A stretch of DNA of 64,000 nt. It comes from Aegilops tauschii subsp. strangulata (Eukaryota; Streptophyta; Magnoliopsida; Poales; Poaceae). The stretch covers positions 499,130,601 through 499,194,600 of the forward strand of contig NC_053035.3 in the NCBI RefSeq assembly GCF_002575655.3, given 5' to 3'. Numbering within the stretch: position 1 is the first letter of the stretch; each line of letters starts with the position of its first letter. The translations under genes and the position numbers were made by a program. Shown piece by piece: positions 34,172-46,220 of the stretch. The notes under the pieces are model-generated. The model was not told the origin of the DNA and ran no database searches. It saw only the letters and a list, made by a program, of their open reading frames with translations.

Positions 34172-34708
34172 TCAATCCCTCCTCAGCAGTCTGGCTTTAT
34201 GCTGCCGCCGGATGATCAGAGACTGCTGGTAAAGGTTCAGGTCAAGGCCATCAACGTTCCTGCCCACACGTGCTTGCAGAATCGCCTGCAGGATGTAAGC
34301 AACAAATTTGATGCACCATTGTTCAACTGATACCAGACTGCTAAAAGCTGGAAAAGGTTAGAGAATTACGTCGTTGTTTGGCCGGATCAGGAGCTCGCCG
34401 ATGAACTGGAACATAGAGCCGCTGCGGAAACCGATTTCCCTCAGGTGCTGGGTGTCAATTCTAAGCGTCGCGCTGCCATCTCGTATGACGGCAACCGCGG
34501 AGTCCACATCGTATGACTGAAGGCTGGAGAATCGCAAGCCAAGAAGGTTAGCACAGTTAATTAGAAGTTGTGGTTTTCAGATGGAAGCAGCTGCAATAAC
34601 GTACGTTCCTGTTACTCGGATGGATGCCCCTTGCTTGAACATCTCCGAGGAGGGCTCAAGCTCTTGCAGAGTGATAGGCACACCTGGTTTCAGAGTAGAA
34701 GATGCCAT
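34172..34708 (-). CDS. TEN1: TEN1, OB-fold subunit of the CST telomere complex
   Basis: TEN1 binds STN1 in the CTC1-STN1-TEN1 complex that protects chromosome ends and helps fill in the telomeric C-strand. Three coding exons on the minus strand: 34708-34605, 34523-34370 and 34285-34172, with GT-AG borders and matching phases, giving 123 residues (the Arabidopsis protein is of similar length). Residues read MASSTLKPGVPITLQELEPS..., then RVTGTLQSYDVDSAVAVI, TLRIDTQHLREI, FQFIGELLIRP, ARVGRNVDGLDLNLYQQSL, all hallmarks of plant TEN1. The start ATG directly follows a splice acceptor (tgctag), and the minus strand has a donor at 35505 (ccgccag/gtgag), so a 5'UTR exon near 35506-35600 is likely. 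All frames are open and the gene appears intact. Confidence 0.93.
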
Positions 34709-35505
34709 CTAGCACAGGGACCTGATGAAACGCAACATGAGGAAGTTATGTCTGGCCTCTGGTAATAGTCCTCACAAACAAGAAATGTACTAATCACTTT
34801 TTTCAGAATTCCAGCACCAAAATAAAGATAAGGAGTGATATCAAAGGATGCGAACCCTGAGTGACAGTAACAGGTTAACTGTTTCCAAAAAGATTCATAA
34901 TTCCTAGTGATGCATTTTGGAGTCCTCTGCACGATTCATGCTACATTCCTACATCAAAAAAAAAAGGATGCGTCGCTTACTGATCTAGCATCGTAATCGT
35001 CAATTACGGGGGACAAAGCAAAATGTTTCAGCTATATAGTAAGGGCTTCAAAATCAGTAGCATGCACAGGTGGATCATCATTTTTGCATGTTTCAGTTAA
35101 CAGTGCTACTTTGCAGGTTTGCACAACCATGAACAGATGGCCGCTTATGGAAAATAGCAGAGCAAAAGAAAGAAGGGAATCATTCGCATTTCCCAATCCA
35201 ACATTCTGACATTGAATTCTAATCTGAAACTGAACTTGTTCCGTATCTTTGCTCCCTCCTGACGGAGGACATCTGGATCTTGTCTTGGCCAAAACGTTGG
35301 TCGGCAGCTAACGGCATACCTAACACGCACTGGAAGAGAAGAGACCTGATGAAATCCACGACCCAGGCAGCATTGCTGACCTACTCCTTCCTCCTCCGGC
35401 TCCTCCGCCACGCGTCGCCGGCGATGTGCGCGAACAGTAGAGCCGCTCGAGGCGCGAGAGGAAGACTGGAGGGAGGGGAGATCGGGACGTAGAAGCGAAG
35501 CTCAC
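34709..35505 (-). other. Inferred 5'UTR intron of TEN1
   Basis: The minus-strand donor gtgag (35505-35501) and the acceptor ag immediately before the ATG at 34708, or one about 12 bp earlier (ttcatcag), define an intron of about 800 bp. No alternative upstream coding exon with family resemblance was found. Confidence 0.5.
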
Positions 35506-35620
35506 CTGGCGGGAGGATGGATGGGACGACGACGGCGGCGGAGGATCCCGGCGACCGGGGTTGGGTCCCCTTCTTGGAGTAAGGAAGACGAGGCACACCA
35601 GTACCGGGGGCTACAGGCAG
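35506..35620 (-). promoter_or_regulatory. TEN1 5'UTR exon and transcription start region
   Basis: A GC-rich block (about 35380-35580) with CGG/CGA runs, contrasting with AT-rich sequence to its right, and a strong splice donor on the minus strand at its left edge. It is the likely start region of TEN1. No TATA box was seen. Confidence 0.45.
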
Positions 35621-35809
35621 TGTATGGATCAATACATATTTCTCAAAAATGGGCCCATCTAGGCCAATTACTCTCCAGGCCCATACACGAAGAAACATTC
35701 AACACCCTCCGGACCAGACCGATGCCCATGGGAGATCCAATTCGCCGCGTGAGTCGCTGCTTAGGTTTCAGCCGGCCCAACTAGGCGTTTCCAGTGTGAA
35801 CATTCCTAT

Positions 35810-36320
35810 GCCAGATTTTTTTTCGTGTTCTTTTTCGTTTTTTTTCTCCATTTCATTTTCTTTTTCCTATATATTTTTATTTCTTTTTTTCCTTTCTTTT
35901 TTCCTATATATTTTAATTTTTTATATGTTTCCCGTATTTTTTTATTTCCAAATTCAAGAACATTTTCTGAAATCTGGGATCATCTTTTCCAAATCGGTGA
36001 ACATTTTTTATATTGGTGAATATTTTTGGCAATTTAAAATTTGTTCATTTAATTTGAAATTTGTTCATGGAAATAAAAAACGTTCATGATTTCTCAAAAA
36101 AGCTTCATCATATTCAAAAATGCTCAGCGAATTCAAACATGTTCTCGAATTCAAAATGTGTTCATCCAATTCAAAACATTGTTCATTGAATTTAAAAAAT
36201 CATGAAATTCCAAAAAAAATCATATTTTGACCATTTAAATTGTTCTAGTCACTAATGCTCTTTTTTTTTCATTTATGATCATTTTTTGAATTCATGAACT
36301 TTTTCCTTTGCATTAGTGAC
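35810..36320. repeat. Low-complexity T-rich and GAACATTTT-type sequence
   Basis: Long T-rich runs followed by repeated gttcat/gaattc/aaaatt words. This is common filler in grass intergenic DNA and inside MULE or hAT elements. Open frames here are compositional artefacts. Confidence 0.6.
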
Positions 36321-36364
36321 CATTTTCTGAACCCGTTTCCTTCTCACTGTCTGTCAATCTTAGA

Positions 36365-36560
36365 AGAAACAAGGCCATTAAACAAGAAAAGAATCAGATA
36401 CCTCATGGCATAAATTCTACCTAAGTTGTGTATGGACAAGTTAAATGCACAAGCCATCATGAAGAATGGTTTGTGCCAAAATCTTGGCCCAAAGATTCCT
36501 CTCGTCGACGTACAACACTGAATGCCGCCACTAAGAAGCACACCAGAGACTCTAATTTAT
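36365..36560. repeat. Family of four diverged copies, first member
   Basis: The block containing atggacaagtt(a/g)aatgcaca(a/c)gccatc...aatggtttgtg(c/a)ca(g/a)aatctt occurs at about 36430, 37325, 39236 and 42895. All are on the same strand and end near accagagactctaatttattgcctt. Two of the four belong to unit 1's internal duplications. Confidence 0.8.
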
Positions 36561-37683
36561 TGCCTTCGGAAATCCTAAAATAAGTAATTCAATTTATCAT
36601 CATAGTGTAAATGGATTTATGGTGTCAATTGGAGTAATTCTTCAGTAGAGCATGCTAATTTGTGGAAAGAAATGCTAACTATCCTTCAATTTATTGCTTC
36701 AAAATAAAGCATAAGGTTCAGGCTATACCAAAACTATGTTTGATTTTATTTCACAATCCAAAGTTATGGTCAAGTTGATATCAATTATCATGATCTCACA
36801 GGATATCAGAATTCAAAAGTTTAATCATATAAGAACAAAAGATAGCAGTCGGAGATCAGATGGTAGTGCATGATGTAAATTGATCATCACAGTGAATACA
36901 GAAAATGTGGTATGGTTATGATATCATCACTTCTCCCATCAAGTCATATAAGACAAAAAAGGTTGAGTTTTTTAAAAGAAAAATACCAATAGTGAATCCC
37001 GTATAGTTGTTCTTTCGCATATCAATTGACGTGACAGAATGCATGATGCCGATTAGAAATTCAGAATGAGTAGGAGGAACTAATCAGTGGTCATCATCAC
37101 TGAGAACCTCTGATCAAGCAGAAAGAATGAAACGATTGATAAAGGCTGTAAACGGGGGTATAGTAACAGAAAAATCCTGGTATGAAAGCAGTCAGTGCCG
37201 CAAAAACCAGTTTCCTTCTTGCTGTCTGCCAATGCACCGAGAAACAAGGTCGTTAAAGAATCAGATACCTCATGGCATCCCGTCTACCCAACCCAAATAA
37301 AATGCAACACTAATCGCTAACACATGTATGGACAAGTTGAATGCACAAGCCATCTCAAAAAATGGTTTGTGCCAGAATCTTAGCCCAAAGATTCCTCTCG
37401 GCAACGTACAGCACTGAATTACACTATTAAGAAGTGCACCAGAGACTCTAATTTATTGCCTTCAGAAGTTTTTAGATCGAATCAAATCAAAAAGAAGAAA
37501 TGTAACTGGATTTGTGGTGTCAGGTGGAGTAATTCTTCAGTTTTGCAACTGTGTGGGTTGATGTATCAAGAAGGAAGCACAAGAAAGTCATCCCTTTTTC
37601 CAAGTCTGTACGGGGGGAACAACTCCCCGCCGCTTGTTATTATACTCTCAAAGGCCGACCGACCGACGGGGCAACGGGAACAC

Positions 37684-37727
37684 ATGTGTGTGTGTGTTTG
37701 TGGGGGGGGGGGGGGGGGGGGGGGGGG
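37684..37727. repeat. GT run followed by 26-base poly-G
   Basis: A short TG repeat leads into an uninterrupted run of about 26 G (37702-37727). It is a slippage-prone site, and its exact length may be a sequencing estimate. It also creates artificial open frames. Confidence 0.9.
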
Positions 37728-37935
37728 ATAAGAGAACACAAACGAGGTCAAGCAGCAGCAGCACGAGCAAGATGCATACGAATCTGCTCAAGACCTTCAA
37801 TTGGCACAAAAAAAAGGCAATGTACGTGGTCTTACTGACCATGCGCACAGAGATTGCTGCCATGGCGGTGGCCACTGTGTGTTAACTGGCTAGTTAGCCA
37901 CTAAGCACATACGCGCAGGTCACTGCACAATCTAT

Positions 37936-38730
37936 GGGTGTGTTTGGTAGGGTGCATGGATGGTGCATGAGGGCAAAAGTTCCCATTCCGACCCACTTTT
38001 GCTTGTTTGGTAGGGTGGATGGGCTCACCTGAGCTATGTCCATCTCATGCATAAAAGGGCCCTCAACCATGCTCATCTCATGCACCCCAAACAGGGTGCA
38101 TGAAGGCAGCCATGCTGGCCCTGACCCTCGTCCCCACCCACCAGATCACGTTCAGATATGTTTATATTTCAAAAAATGTTCAAATTTCGAAAAAGTTCAG
38201 AATTTTGATTTTTTAAAAAAGTTTAAATTTTCAAAATTGTTTAAATTTTCAAAATTTGTTTGAATTTTCAATAAATGTTTTAAAATTTTAAAAAATGTTC
38301 GGAATTTAGAAAAATAAATATTTTTGAGTTTTGAAAAAAACCAGAATTTCAAAAAAACATATAAAATATTCAAATATTGTTTAAATTTTCAAAAGTTCAG
38401 AATTTCAAATATTTTCAAAATTTCAAAATATGTTTAGAATTTCAAATTTTAATTAATTTTGAAAAAAAGTTTAGAATTTCAACTTTTTTAAAATTTTCAA
38501 AATTTGTTTAAATTTGTTTCAATTTTGTTCATCATTCAAAAAATTAGAATTTGAAATTGTTTAGCATGTCTAAACACATGCAGGCTGCCAAACAAAGTCT
38601 CATCTCAGCATGTCTCAGCGTATACATCGCCGCCAAACAACAGCAACTGCATGGACTCAACATGTTTACACTCAGCATGTATGAGAGGAGAACAACTAGG
38701 CTAGGTCCATACATGCTACCAAACACACCC
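37936..38730. mobile_element. Non-autonomous DNA transposon, 795 bp
   Basis: The ends gggtgtgtttggtag and ctaccaaacacaccc are inverse copies, and the similarity continues inward (ggtgcatgga / tccatacatg). It is flanked by tat on both sides (37933-37935, 38731-38733). The 3-bp TSD and G-rich end suggest PIF/Harbinger (Tourist-like), although the TSD is not the usual TWA. The interior is a 400-bp AT-rich low-complexity block. A paralogous site without the element is at about 39586-39612. Confidence 0.75.
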
Positions 38731-38900
38731 TATCTGAACCATGGCTGATCTAATCTACGTTAGGGAAGTGTTGAACAGTACGATTCAAAGAGCTAATTAA
38801 CTAAATTTGACATACTTAGAATTTTACTACTACTGACAGTATCATTCAAGGTGATTACTGAAAACTAAACGACGTTTTCAGGTAAGCAAGTACTAAACAG

Positions 38901-38945
38901 TACTCCCTCCGTCCGGAAATACTTGTCGGAGAAATGGATGTATCG
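38901..38945. mobile_element. Truncated Stowaway-like MITE end
   Basis: tactccctccgtccggaaatacttgtcggagaaatggatgta is a typical Stowaway 5' end (TA target, CTCCCTCCGT). The other end is not found nearby. Confidence 0.6.
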
Positions 38946-41900
38946 GGAGTATGGGTCAAATCCAGGCCCGCGAGATCAAAGCCCAAAGGCGTCAGGGCGA
39001 GCAGACATGCAGACCAAGTCAATCTCCATGCACATTACCATACTTCCTTCCTCTTCTCATCCAGAGCATCGGCTTGTTGTGCACAGATCCAACAAAATAA
39101 CCAGAGAAGTTGAAGCCAATGAAAAATCAAGTTGGTACACTGTATGTACAGAAAGACATCAGTTGATTCGGGAGCTGATCAGAAACCTCGCTCTTGGCAT
39201 CCCTACCATACCCAAATAAAATGCAACGCTAATACATGTATGAACAAGTTGAATGCACAAGCCATCTTGAAGAATGGTTTGTGACAGAATCTTAGCCCAT
39301 TGATTCCTCTCGGCAACGTACAGCACTGAATTACGCTATTAAGAAGTGCACCAGAGACTCTAATTTATTGCCTTCAGAAGTTCTAGATCAAATCAAATAA
39401 AAAACAAGAAGAAATGTAACTGGACTTGTGGTGTCAGGTGGAGTAATTCTTCAGTTTTGCAATTGAGTGAGTTGATGTATCAAAGAAGGAAGCACGAGAA
39501 AGTCATCCCTTCAATTGGCACAACAAAACGAGTGAATGTAGGTGGTCTTACTGACCATTCACACAGAGATTGCTGCCATGGCCAAACTATCTGAGCCATG
39601 GCTGATCTAATCTACGTAAGGAAAGTTTTGAACATTACAATTCAAAGAGACGGTTAACTAAATCCGACAGACTACTTAGAATTTTAGTACTACTGACAGT
39701 TTCAATCAAGGTGATTACTGAAAACTAAACAGTGTGAGTCAAATCCAGAGTATCTGCTTATTGTGCACGGATCGGATAAAAGAAACCAGAGAAGTTGAAG
39801 CCAGTGAAAAATCAAGTTGATACTCTTCTGTACCAAAAGACATCAGTTGAAGTTCCAGACAAATGAGAGAACAGATCGGTTGAGGAGATTCAGGAGCTGA
39901 TCAGATAATTGTAGTCTGTAATTTGGTCAACACTAAATATGGTTCTGTTGAAGATTATCATCACATCAACTCAATAAATCTTGTTACACTCCATTACAAA
40001 AAAAACAAAGGTAAATCATGAAAAAAAATGAAACAGAGAAGCAGTTTGACTGATCTCGGAAGGCTCAGACAAATGAATTATGTCAGGGTTGTGATAGAGT
40101 AGTCTTGGTAGTCCTGACTCCTGAGTGATGTGGGTGTACCTACAATGATGCGAACATCATCCGCTAAGGTCTCTTGTAAACTTTTTGCCCCCTTCTACAG
40201 AACTATGTAACTCCTTTGGGGTACTCTCAAAAAAAAAAACTCTTTGCTCTTCGTAAAAATTAATTATGATACATACTGTAGATCATATTATAATTCAGAT
40301 GATCTGAATCGTTTTGAGACAAGTACGCTTTTCCTACCGCTGGCCACAATTCCATCAAGGCAATTCGAGACCCTACATTGCACAAGAGACTGAAAAATAT
40401 CAAAGACCATGTTCACGAGAAAGAGATGCGCAGATACATGGGCAGATCACGGTTCTACGATTCCATGTTCTCACAGGCATTGTGCACGCCTCTATACTGG
40501 TAAACATGGCCTAGGATATTTAATTTTATTCTCTGAAGCAATTGGTGAAATGTCTTATAACAAGCAGAAAGATTAAAGAGAAACCAAAAACAAGATTAAA
40601 CTGGGGAAACCAGCATGGCTCAGACATCCAAGGAAGGAATTAGCAGCATTAACTCTCAAGCCTGGCAGGGCGAAAGCTCTTAGGCGGCATCTGCGAATGT
40701 TTTGAGAAACAAGCCTTAGTTCTATCATCATCGCCATTGTTTTCCTCAATTTCAAATCAACAACGCCAAATACTTATGTCAAGCAAAAAATTCAAACGAA
40801 AATACATGTCAAGCAAGAAGTGTAATCACGGAAAACGGCTGTGTACCTACTGTATCACAGCCACAAAAATCTCTGTTTTCAGTGGCAGAGAAGCAGCTGC
40901 TGTTTTCAGTGTCATACGGCACTTCCTGGTCTGAGCTATTCACCGAGACAGGATGATACAGGAAAGAGAAGTCACCACAGCCAAAAACCTACATGAATCG
41001 TCATTGCATCATCACTAGAACCAAGAGGAAAATAGAAACAAGGATGATTTGAATTCGACAGAAGAGAACAGAAGGAAAAGGCTTAAGTGTGTGTAACAAC
41101 ATGAATCGATCAACGGCGGACGAATCCGCCTCACCGAAATCCGCTAAGATCCTTTCGGACCTGAATCATCACCAGCCAACCAAATCCAATCCACTTCACA
41201 CGAACCAAAGAGATAACAACAGAGGTAAAAAAAAATTGGGACAGAGTGAGTTAGCTTTTCTTCCACACATCAAGATATAATAAGATAAGAAAATTACGTA
41301 CTGTGCCAACAGAAAGGGCCCGAAAAATCATCTAGTAAAATCAGATCCAGGTGAGTTGAAAGCCGGCTTGGGTTTCAATCTAGCAAGATGGCAGGACAAT
41401 TTGCCGATTGGCTGGGATCATGGGTAACGAGATCCAGACAAGAAGCTGATCTTGCAAAAAAACGTAGAACGAAAAACATTAAAATCAAGAAGAGCACAGA
41501 GAGGAGCAGTAGAAAAGAAGACCCGACACCGATGAGATCGATGCCGCCATCGCCAATCAGGGGCCGCCGCCCTGAGATCCAAGGCCCCCTGCGGCACAGA
41601 GCAGCAGAGCCTCGCCGCCACCATAACCGGCAGACGCGCAGCAGCGCCGACGAGCGCCTTGGGTGGCGGCGGGGGGGAGGGAGGGGGCGGCGAAGCTAGG
41701 GTTAGGTCGCTGACGTGTTGTCCATGAGGGGCGATGCGAGAGCTGGGGGGTTGCCATTCAACATAAACTATACATCAAACTAGACTAATGAGAAAAGTCA
41801 ACATGATGGATCAGATTTCTGGCTTGGAATCCTGATGGGATTACATTTGCTCATAGTAATAATCATAGTCGGTAATTTGGGGAAAGTATCCTCACATCCT

Positions 41901-41959
41901 TTCAACTTGTGAAAAAATAACCAAATAGAAGTCAGAAAGATAAAATAGAACAAAATAAA

Positions 41960-44900
41960 GTAATAAGGTTCAGGCTATACCAAAACTATCTTTGATTTTA
42001 TTTCACAATCCAAAGTTATGCTCAGGTTGATATCAAATTTCGTGATCTCGTAGGATATCAGAATTCAAAAGTTTAATCATATAAAAACAAAAAATAGCAG
42101 TGGGAGATCAGATGGTAGTGCATGATATAAATTGATCATCACAGTGAATGCAGAAATGTGGTATGGTTATGATATCATCACTTCTCCCATCAAGTCAAAT
42201 CAAATATGACAAACAAAAAAACTGTCAGAGTTTTTTTAAAGAAAAGATAGGCATAGAGCATCTCATATAAGAGTTCTTTCGCATATCAATTGACGTGACA
42301 GAATATATGATGCCGATTAGACATTCAGAATGAGTAGGAGGAATTTATCATCAAATTGATCAGACACCAATTGTCTTCCTCATAATGCCACCGAGACAAT
42401 CATACTAAAAGAAAAGAAAAAATAACAAACACACAGACCAATGTTCTCTCAGACAAATGCCTCAATTGTCCACATGGTTTAAAAGAATGGATTACATCAG
42501 ACTCGTCATCTGTTTTCATCATCACAGAGAACTAAGAACAATGGAAAATGGAAGTGTTAAACAAACATGAGTTCAGTTAATCTCACAGAATAAGCAAACA
42601 TATAATTGATAGCACAGAAGTAGTAGAATAAGCTGTATCAGACATCTAATCAGTGGTCATCATCACCGAGAACCTCTGATCAAGCAGAAAGAATGAAACG
42701 ATTGATAAAGGCTGTAAACAGGGGTATAGTAACAGAAAGCTCCTGGTATTAAAGCAGTCAGTGTCGCACAAACCCGTTCCGTTACCACTGTCTGCCAATC
42801 TAACGAGAACCAAGGCCAATAAACAAGACCAAGAATCAGATACCTCATGGCATCCCTTCTTACCATACCCAAATCAAATACAACGCTAATACATGTATGG
42901 ACAAGTTGAATGCACACGCCATCTCGAAGAATGGTTTGTGCCAGAATCTTAGCCCAAAGATTCCTCTCGGCAACATACAGCGCTGAATTACGCTATTAAG
43001 AAGCGCACCAGAGACTCTAATTTATTGCCTTCAGAAGTTCTAGATCAAATCAAAAAAAATACAAGAAATGTAACTGGATTTGTGGTGTTGCGTTGAGTAA
43101 TTCTTCAGTCGTGAGTTATGTATCAAATAAAGAAGCACAAGAAAGCCATCCCTTCATATTGGCACAATGAAACAAGTCTATGTAGGTGGTCTCACTGACC
43201 ATCCACAGAGATTGCTGCCATGGCGGTAGCCACGGTGGCTAATTAGCCACCGAGCACACACGTGCAGGTCACTGGAATTTTACCAAATAGTGTGGGTCAA
43301 ATACAGGCCAGCAAGAGTAAAGCCCGAAGGCATCAGGGCGAGCAGACATGCAGACTGAGTTCAGTCAATCTCTATGCACATTACCAGGCATCCTTCCTCT
43401 TCTCATCCAGAACTGGGCTTGTTGTGTACAGAGCTGACAAAATAACCAGAAGTTGAAGCCAATGAAAAATCTGTGCAGAAAGACATCAGTTGAAAATCCA
43501 GGGGACAAAAAGAAAAGATTGGTTGAGCGAGATTCAGGAGCTGATCAGATAATTGTAGTCTGTAATTTGGTCAACACTAAATATGATTTTCTGTGGAAGA
43601 TTATCATCACATCAACTCAATAAATCCTGTTTTTCCACTCAGTTACAAAAGAAACAACAAAAGTAAATCAAGAACAAAAAAAAATTGAAACAGAGAAGCA
43701 GTTTGACTGATCTTGGAAGGCTCAGAGCCTCAGATGAATAGTCTTAGCAGTCGTGAGCGGTATGGTGTACCTACAATGATGCGAACATCATCAGCTAGCC
43801 TCTGTAAACACCCCCCCCCCCCCCGCCCCCTTATATAAGACTATGGTAGGCCTTTGGCGTACTCTCAAAAAAAAAGTTCTCTTTGCTCTTCATAAAAATT
43901 AATTATGATGCGTACTGTTAGAGATCATATTAAAATTTTGATGGTCTGAATCGTTTTGAGACAATTGCGGTTTTCCTACCGCTGGCCACAATTCAATTAA
44001 GGCAGTACCGAAGGCCATGTTCACAAGAAGGAAAGATGCGCAAATACATGGGCAGATGATGGTTCTATGATTAAACATTCTCACGCATTGTATTAATTAT
44101 CTTCTCTAAAGCAATTGGTGAAATGTCCTACAATGAGCAGAAAGATAAAAGAGAAACCAAAAACAAGATTAAAGTGGGGAAAGCAGAGCATGGCTCAGAC
44201 ATCCAAGGAAGGAATTAGCAGCATTAGCTCTCAAGCCTGGCAGGGCGAAAGCTCTTAGGCGGCATCTGCGAATGTTTTGAGAAACAAGCCTTAGTTCTAT
44301 CATCATCGCCATTGTTTTCCTCAATTTAAAATCAACATCACCAAACACTTATGTCAAGCAAAAAAAATACATGTTCAAGCAGGAAGTGTAATCACAAAAA
44401 ACGGCTCTGTGTACCACTGAATCACAGCCACAGGTTCCTATCAGATGTGAAAATCTCTGTCGGCACAATGTAGCATCTCCGGTCAAGGCTTGTGGCTACC
44501 GGAGACGTGGCATCGGGGCCAAGAAAACAAGGTAAAAATTGCTGCAACAGAACAGAACGAATTACTAGAGAAATCACTCAGAGACCCATTTCAAATCACG
44601 CACAAAGCTGAATCAAGCCAGTGCAAATGGGTATTCCGTCCCAGAGCAAACCACAGAGGTTACGATACAGGGGTGGGCACTTGCAGCGGCGGAGAAGCAG
44701 CTGCTGTTTACAGTGTCATACGGCACTTCCTGGTCTAGAGCTCTTCACCGAGACAAAATGATGATGTTTACAAAACGAAAATAAGAAGACAGAATTAAGC
44801 AATGCTCAGTGGAAAGAGAAGTCGTTTTTGGTTTGCAGGCTCACGGTGACAGATGCCGCCACTGCCAAAAACCTATATGAATCATCATCGCATCATCAGT

Positions 44901-45520
44901 AGAACGAAAATGATGATAGAAACAAGGATGATTTGAAATCGACAGGAGCGAATTTTAGTAAGGAAAAGGCTTCAGTGTGTGTAACAACATGAATCGATCA
45001 ACGGCGGACGAATCCGCCTCACCGAAATCCGCTAAGATCCTCTCGGACCTGAATCATCACCAGCCGAGCCAACCAAATCCAGTTCACTTGACACGAACAA
45101 AACAGAGAAGAACAGAGTAAAGCTTATTCGCGAAGAAGATTACGTGCTGTGCCGACGGAAAGGGCCCGGAAAATCATCGAGTGAATCAGATCCAGGTGAG
45201 TTGAAAGCCGGCTTGGGTTTCGATCTAGCAAGATGGCAGGACGATTTGCCGGTTGGCTGGGGCCGTGGGTAACGAGATCCAGACAAGAAGCTGATCTTGC
45301 AAGAAACGTAGAACGAAGAACATTGGAATCGAGAAGAAGAGCGCAGAGAGGAGCAGTAGAAAAGAAGACCGACGAACGGTGAAGGTTGAGGGAGGGAGGT
45401 GCGGCGGCAGTGAAGAGGCGGCGCGCCGGCGATGGGATGGTGCGCGGGTCTGCTCGTAATATATAGCCGCCGCCCCGCGGGGTTCTTTGTCAGGGTTTCA
45501 GCTTCCCTGGGCCACAAGAT
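41960..45520 (-). repeat. Unit 2 of the large tandem duplication
   Basis: Collinear with unit 1 as described there, but without its 795-bp transposon. Its right end (about 45310-45520) is GC-rich, and on the minus strand gives a pyrimidine-rich leader and a conserved stretch with gtctggatctcgttaccca. Both units share the block atggctcagacatccaaggaa...tcttaggcggcatctgcg (44190-44330), which has far fewer differences than its surroundings. No recognised protein; possibly paralogous non-coding transcripts or degenerate genes. Confidence 0.65.
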
Positions 45521-45529
45521 GCGGGGACG

Positions 45530-46080
45530 TTACCGGACCCGGTTCGGCCCAGGTGTGAAATCTGAATCGCGAGGGCTTCCACCCGGGGGGAATAGTATTA
45601 TGTTTTTTTTCGAGACTAAAAAAAAAGTATTATGTTTTTTTCAGAAAAAATATATTATTTTTTTATCTCAAAACAAAATCTATCTACTGCACCGGGGCCT
45701 TCCCTAAAAAGAGAAGTGCACTGGGGTGGTCACATCTTCTCTACAAAAATTTAAATCTTCTAAAAAATAGAAGTTTTTATAAAAATCTGAAAATAATGCA
45801 AGACACAGATAATATTGATATTTAATAAAGTGTAAAATTATTTTAACCAAAATTAGTACCCAAAAAGCTCGTGAATATATACCAGTGTGAAAAGACCCAA
45901 AGGGGCTGATCCAACTAATCTTGACAATCAAACCATGTCAATCCAACGGCTTAGATTGCTCCAATTGTGTGTGTTCAACGTATTTAGCGTGCAATTAATA
46001 TCATATCAAATAGCAATGTTTGTGTTAACCTAACAGCAAGTTGCCAACCACATGTATGCAAGATAATGAATTCATAAAAG
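45530..46080. other. AT-rich intergenic sequence
   Basis: Poly-T and poly-A tracts at 45600-45670, then AT-rich sequence. No gene or defined element was recognised. Confidence 0.4.
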
Positions 46081-46094
46081 TATTTATCCATGTC

Positions 46095-46220
46095 TTCGGC
46101 TCGCTTTTGTGCTCGTCGCTAAGTGGTCTAAGGATCTTGATGTAACTTTTATTATTTCTGGTATTCGTTGTACGATCATGATTGAATATGAATAGATCAG
46201 AAGTTTTTTGCGCAAAAAAT
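46095..46220 (+). mobile_element. 3' end of a LINE
   Basis: tgctcgtcgctaagtggtct...gatcttgatgtaacttttattatttctggt...gaatagatcagaagttttttgcgcaaaaaa resembles the 3' terminus of a common Triticeae LINE. The same 3' end occurs at 51049-51158. The 5' part is absent, as in 5'-truncated LINE insertions. Confidence 0.5.

Larger units (their letters stand above)
36340..41750 (-). repeat. Unit 1 of a large diverged tandem duplication
   Basis: Blocks match unit 2 (about 41960-45520) in the same order: 36717-37190 with 41965-42770; 37200-37550 with 42770-43120; 39010-39140 with 43350-43470; 40000-40935 with 43660-44745; 40620-40740 (nearly identical) with 44190-44330; 41080-41460 with 44980-45310. The right end (41560-41710) is GC-rich and on the minus strand reads like the start of a plant transcript (ctaaccctagc). 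Unit 1 is longer because of a transposon at 37936-38730, an inner partial duplication (39200-39900) and small insertions. I recognise no protein. The most conserved block reads ...GDDDRTKACFSKHSQMPPK..., ending SFRPARLES then a stop, on the minus strand and may be a last exon. Confidence 0.7.

Noticed and set aside
35649..36089. 146-codon open frame rich in Phe and Ser
   Set aside because: Produced by T-rich low-complexity sequence; no domain and no conservation.
37456..37885. Open frames with poly-Gly or poly-Pro around the poly-G run
   Set aside because: Generated by the GT and poly-G tract; composition artefact.
41388..41699. 103-codon plus-strand basic open frame
   Set aside because: Opposite the GC-rich end of duplicated unit 1; the frame is not preserved in the paralogous unit 2 sequence.
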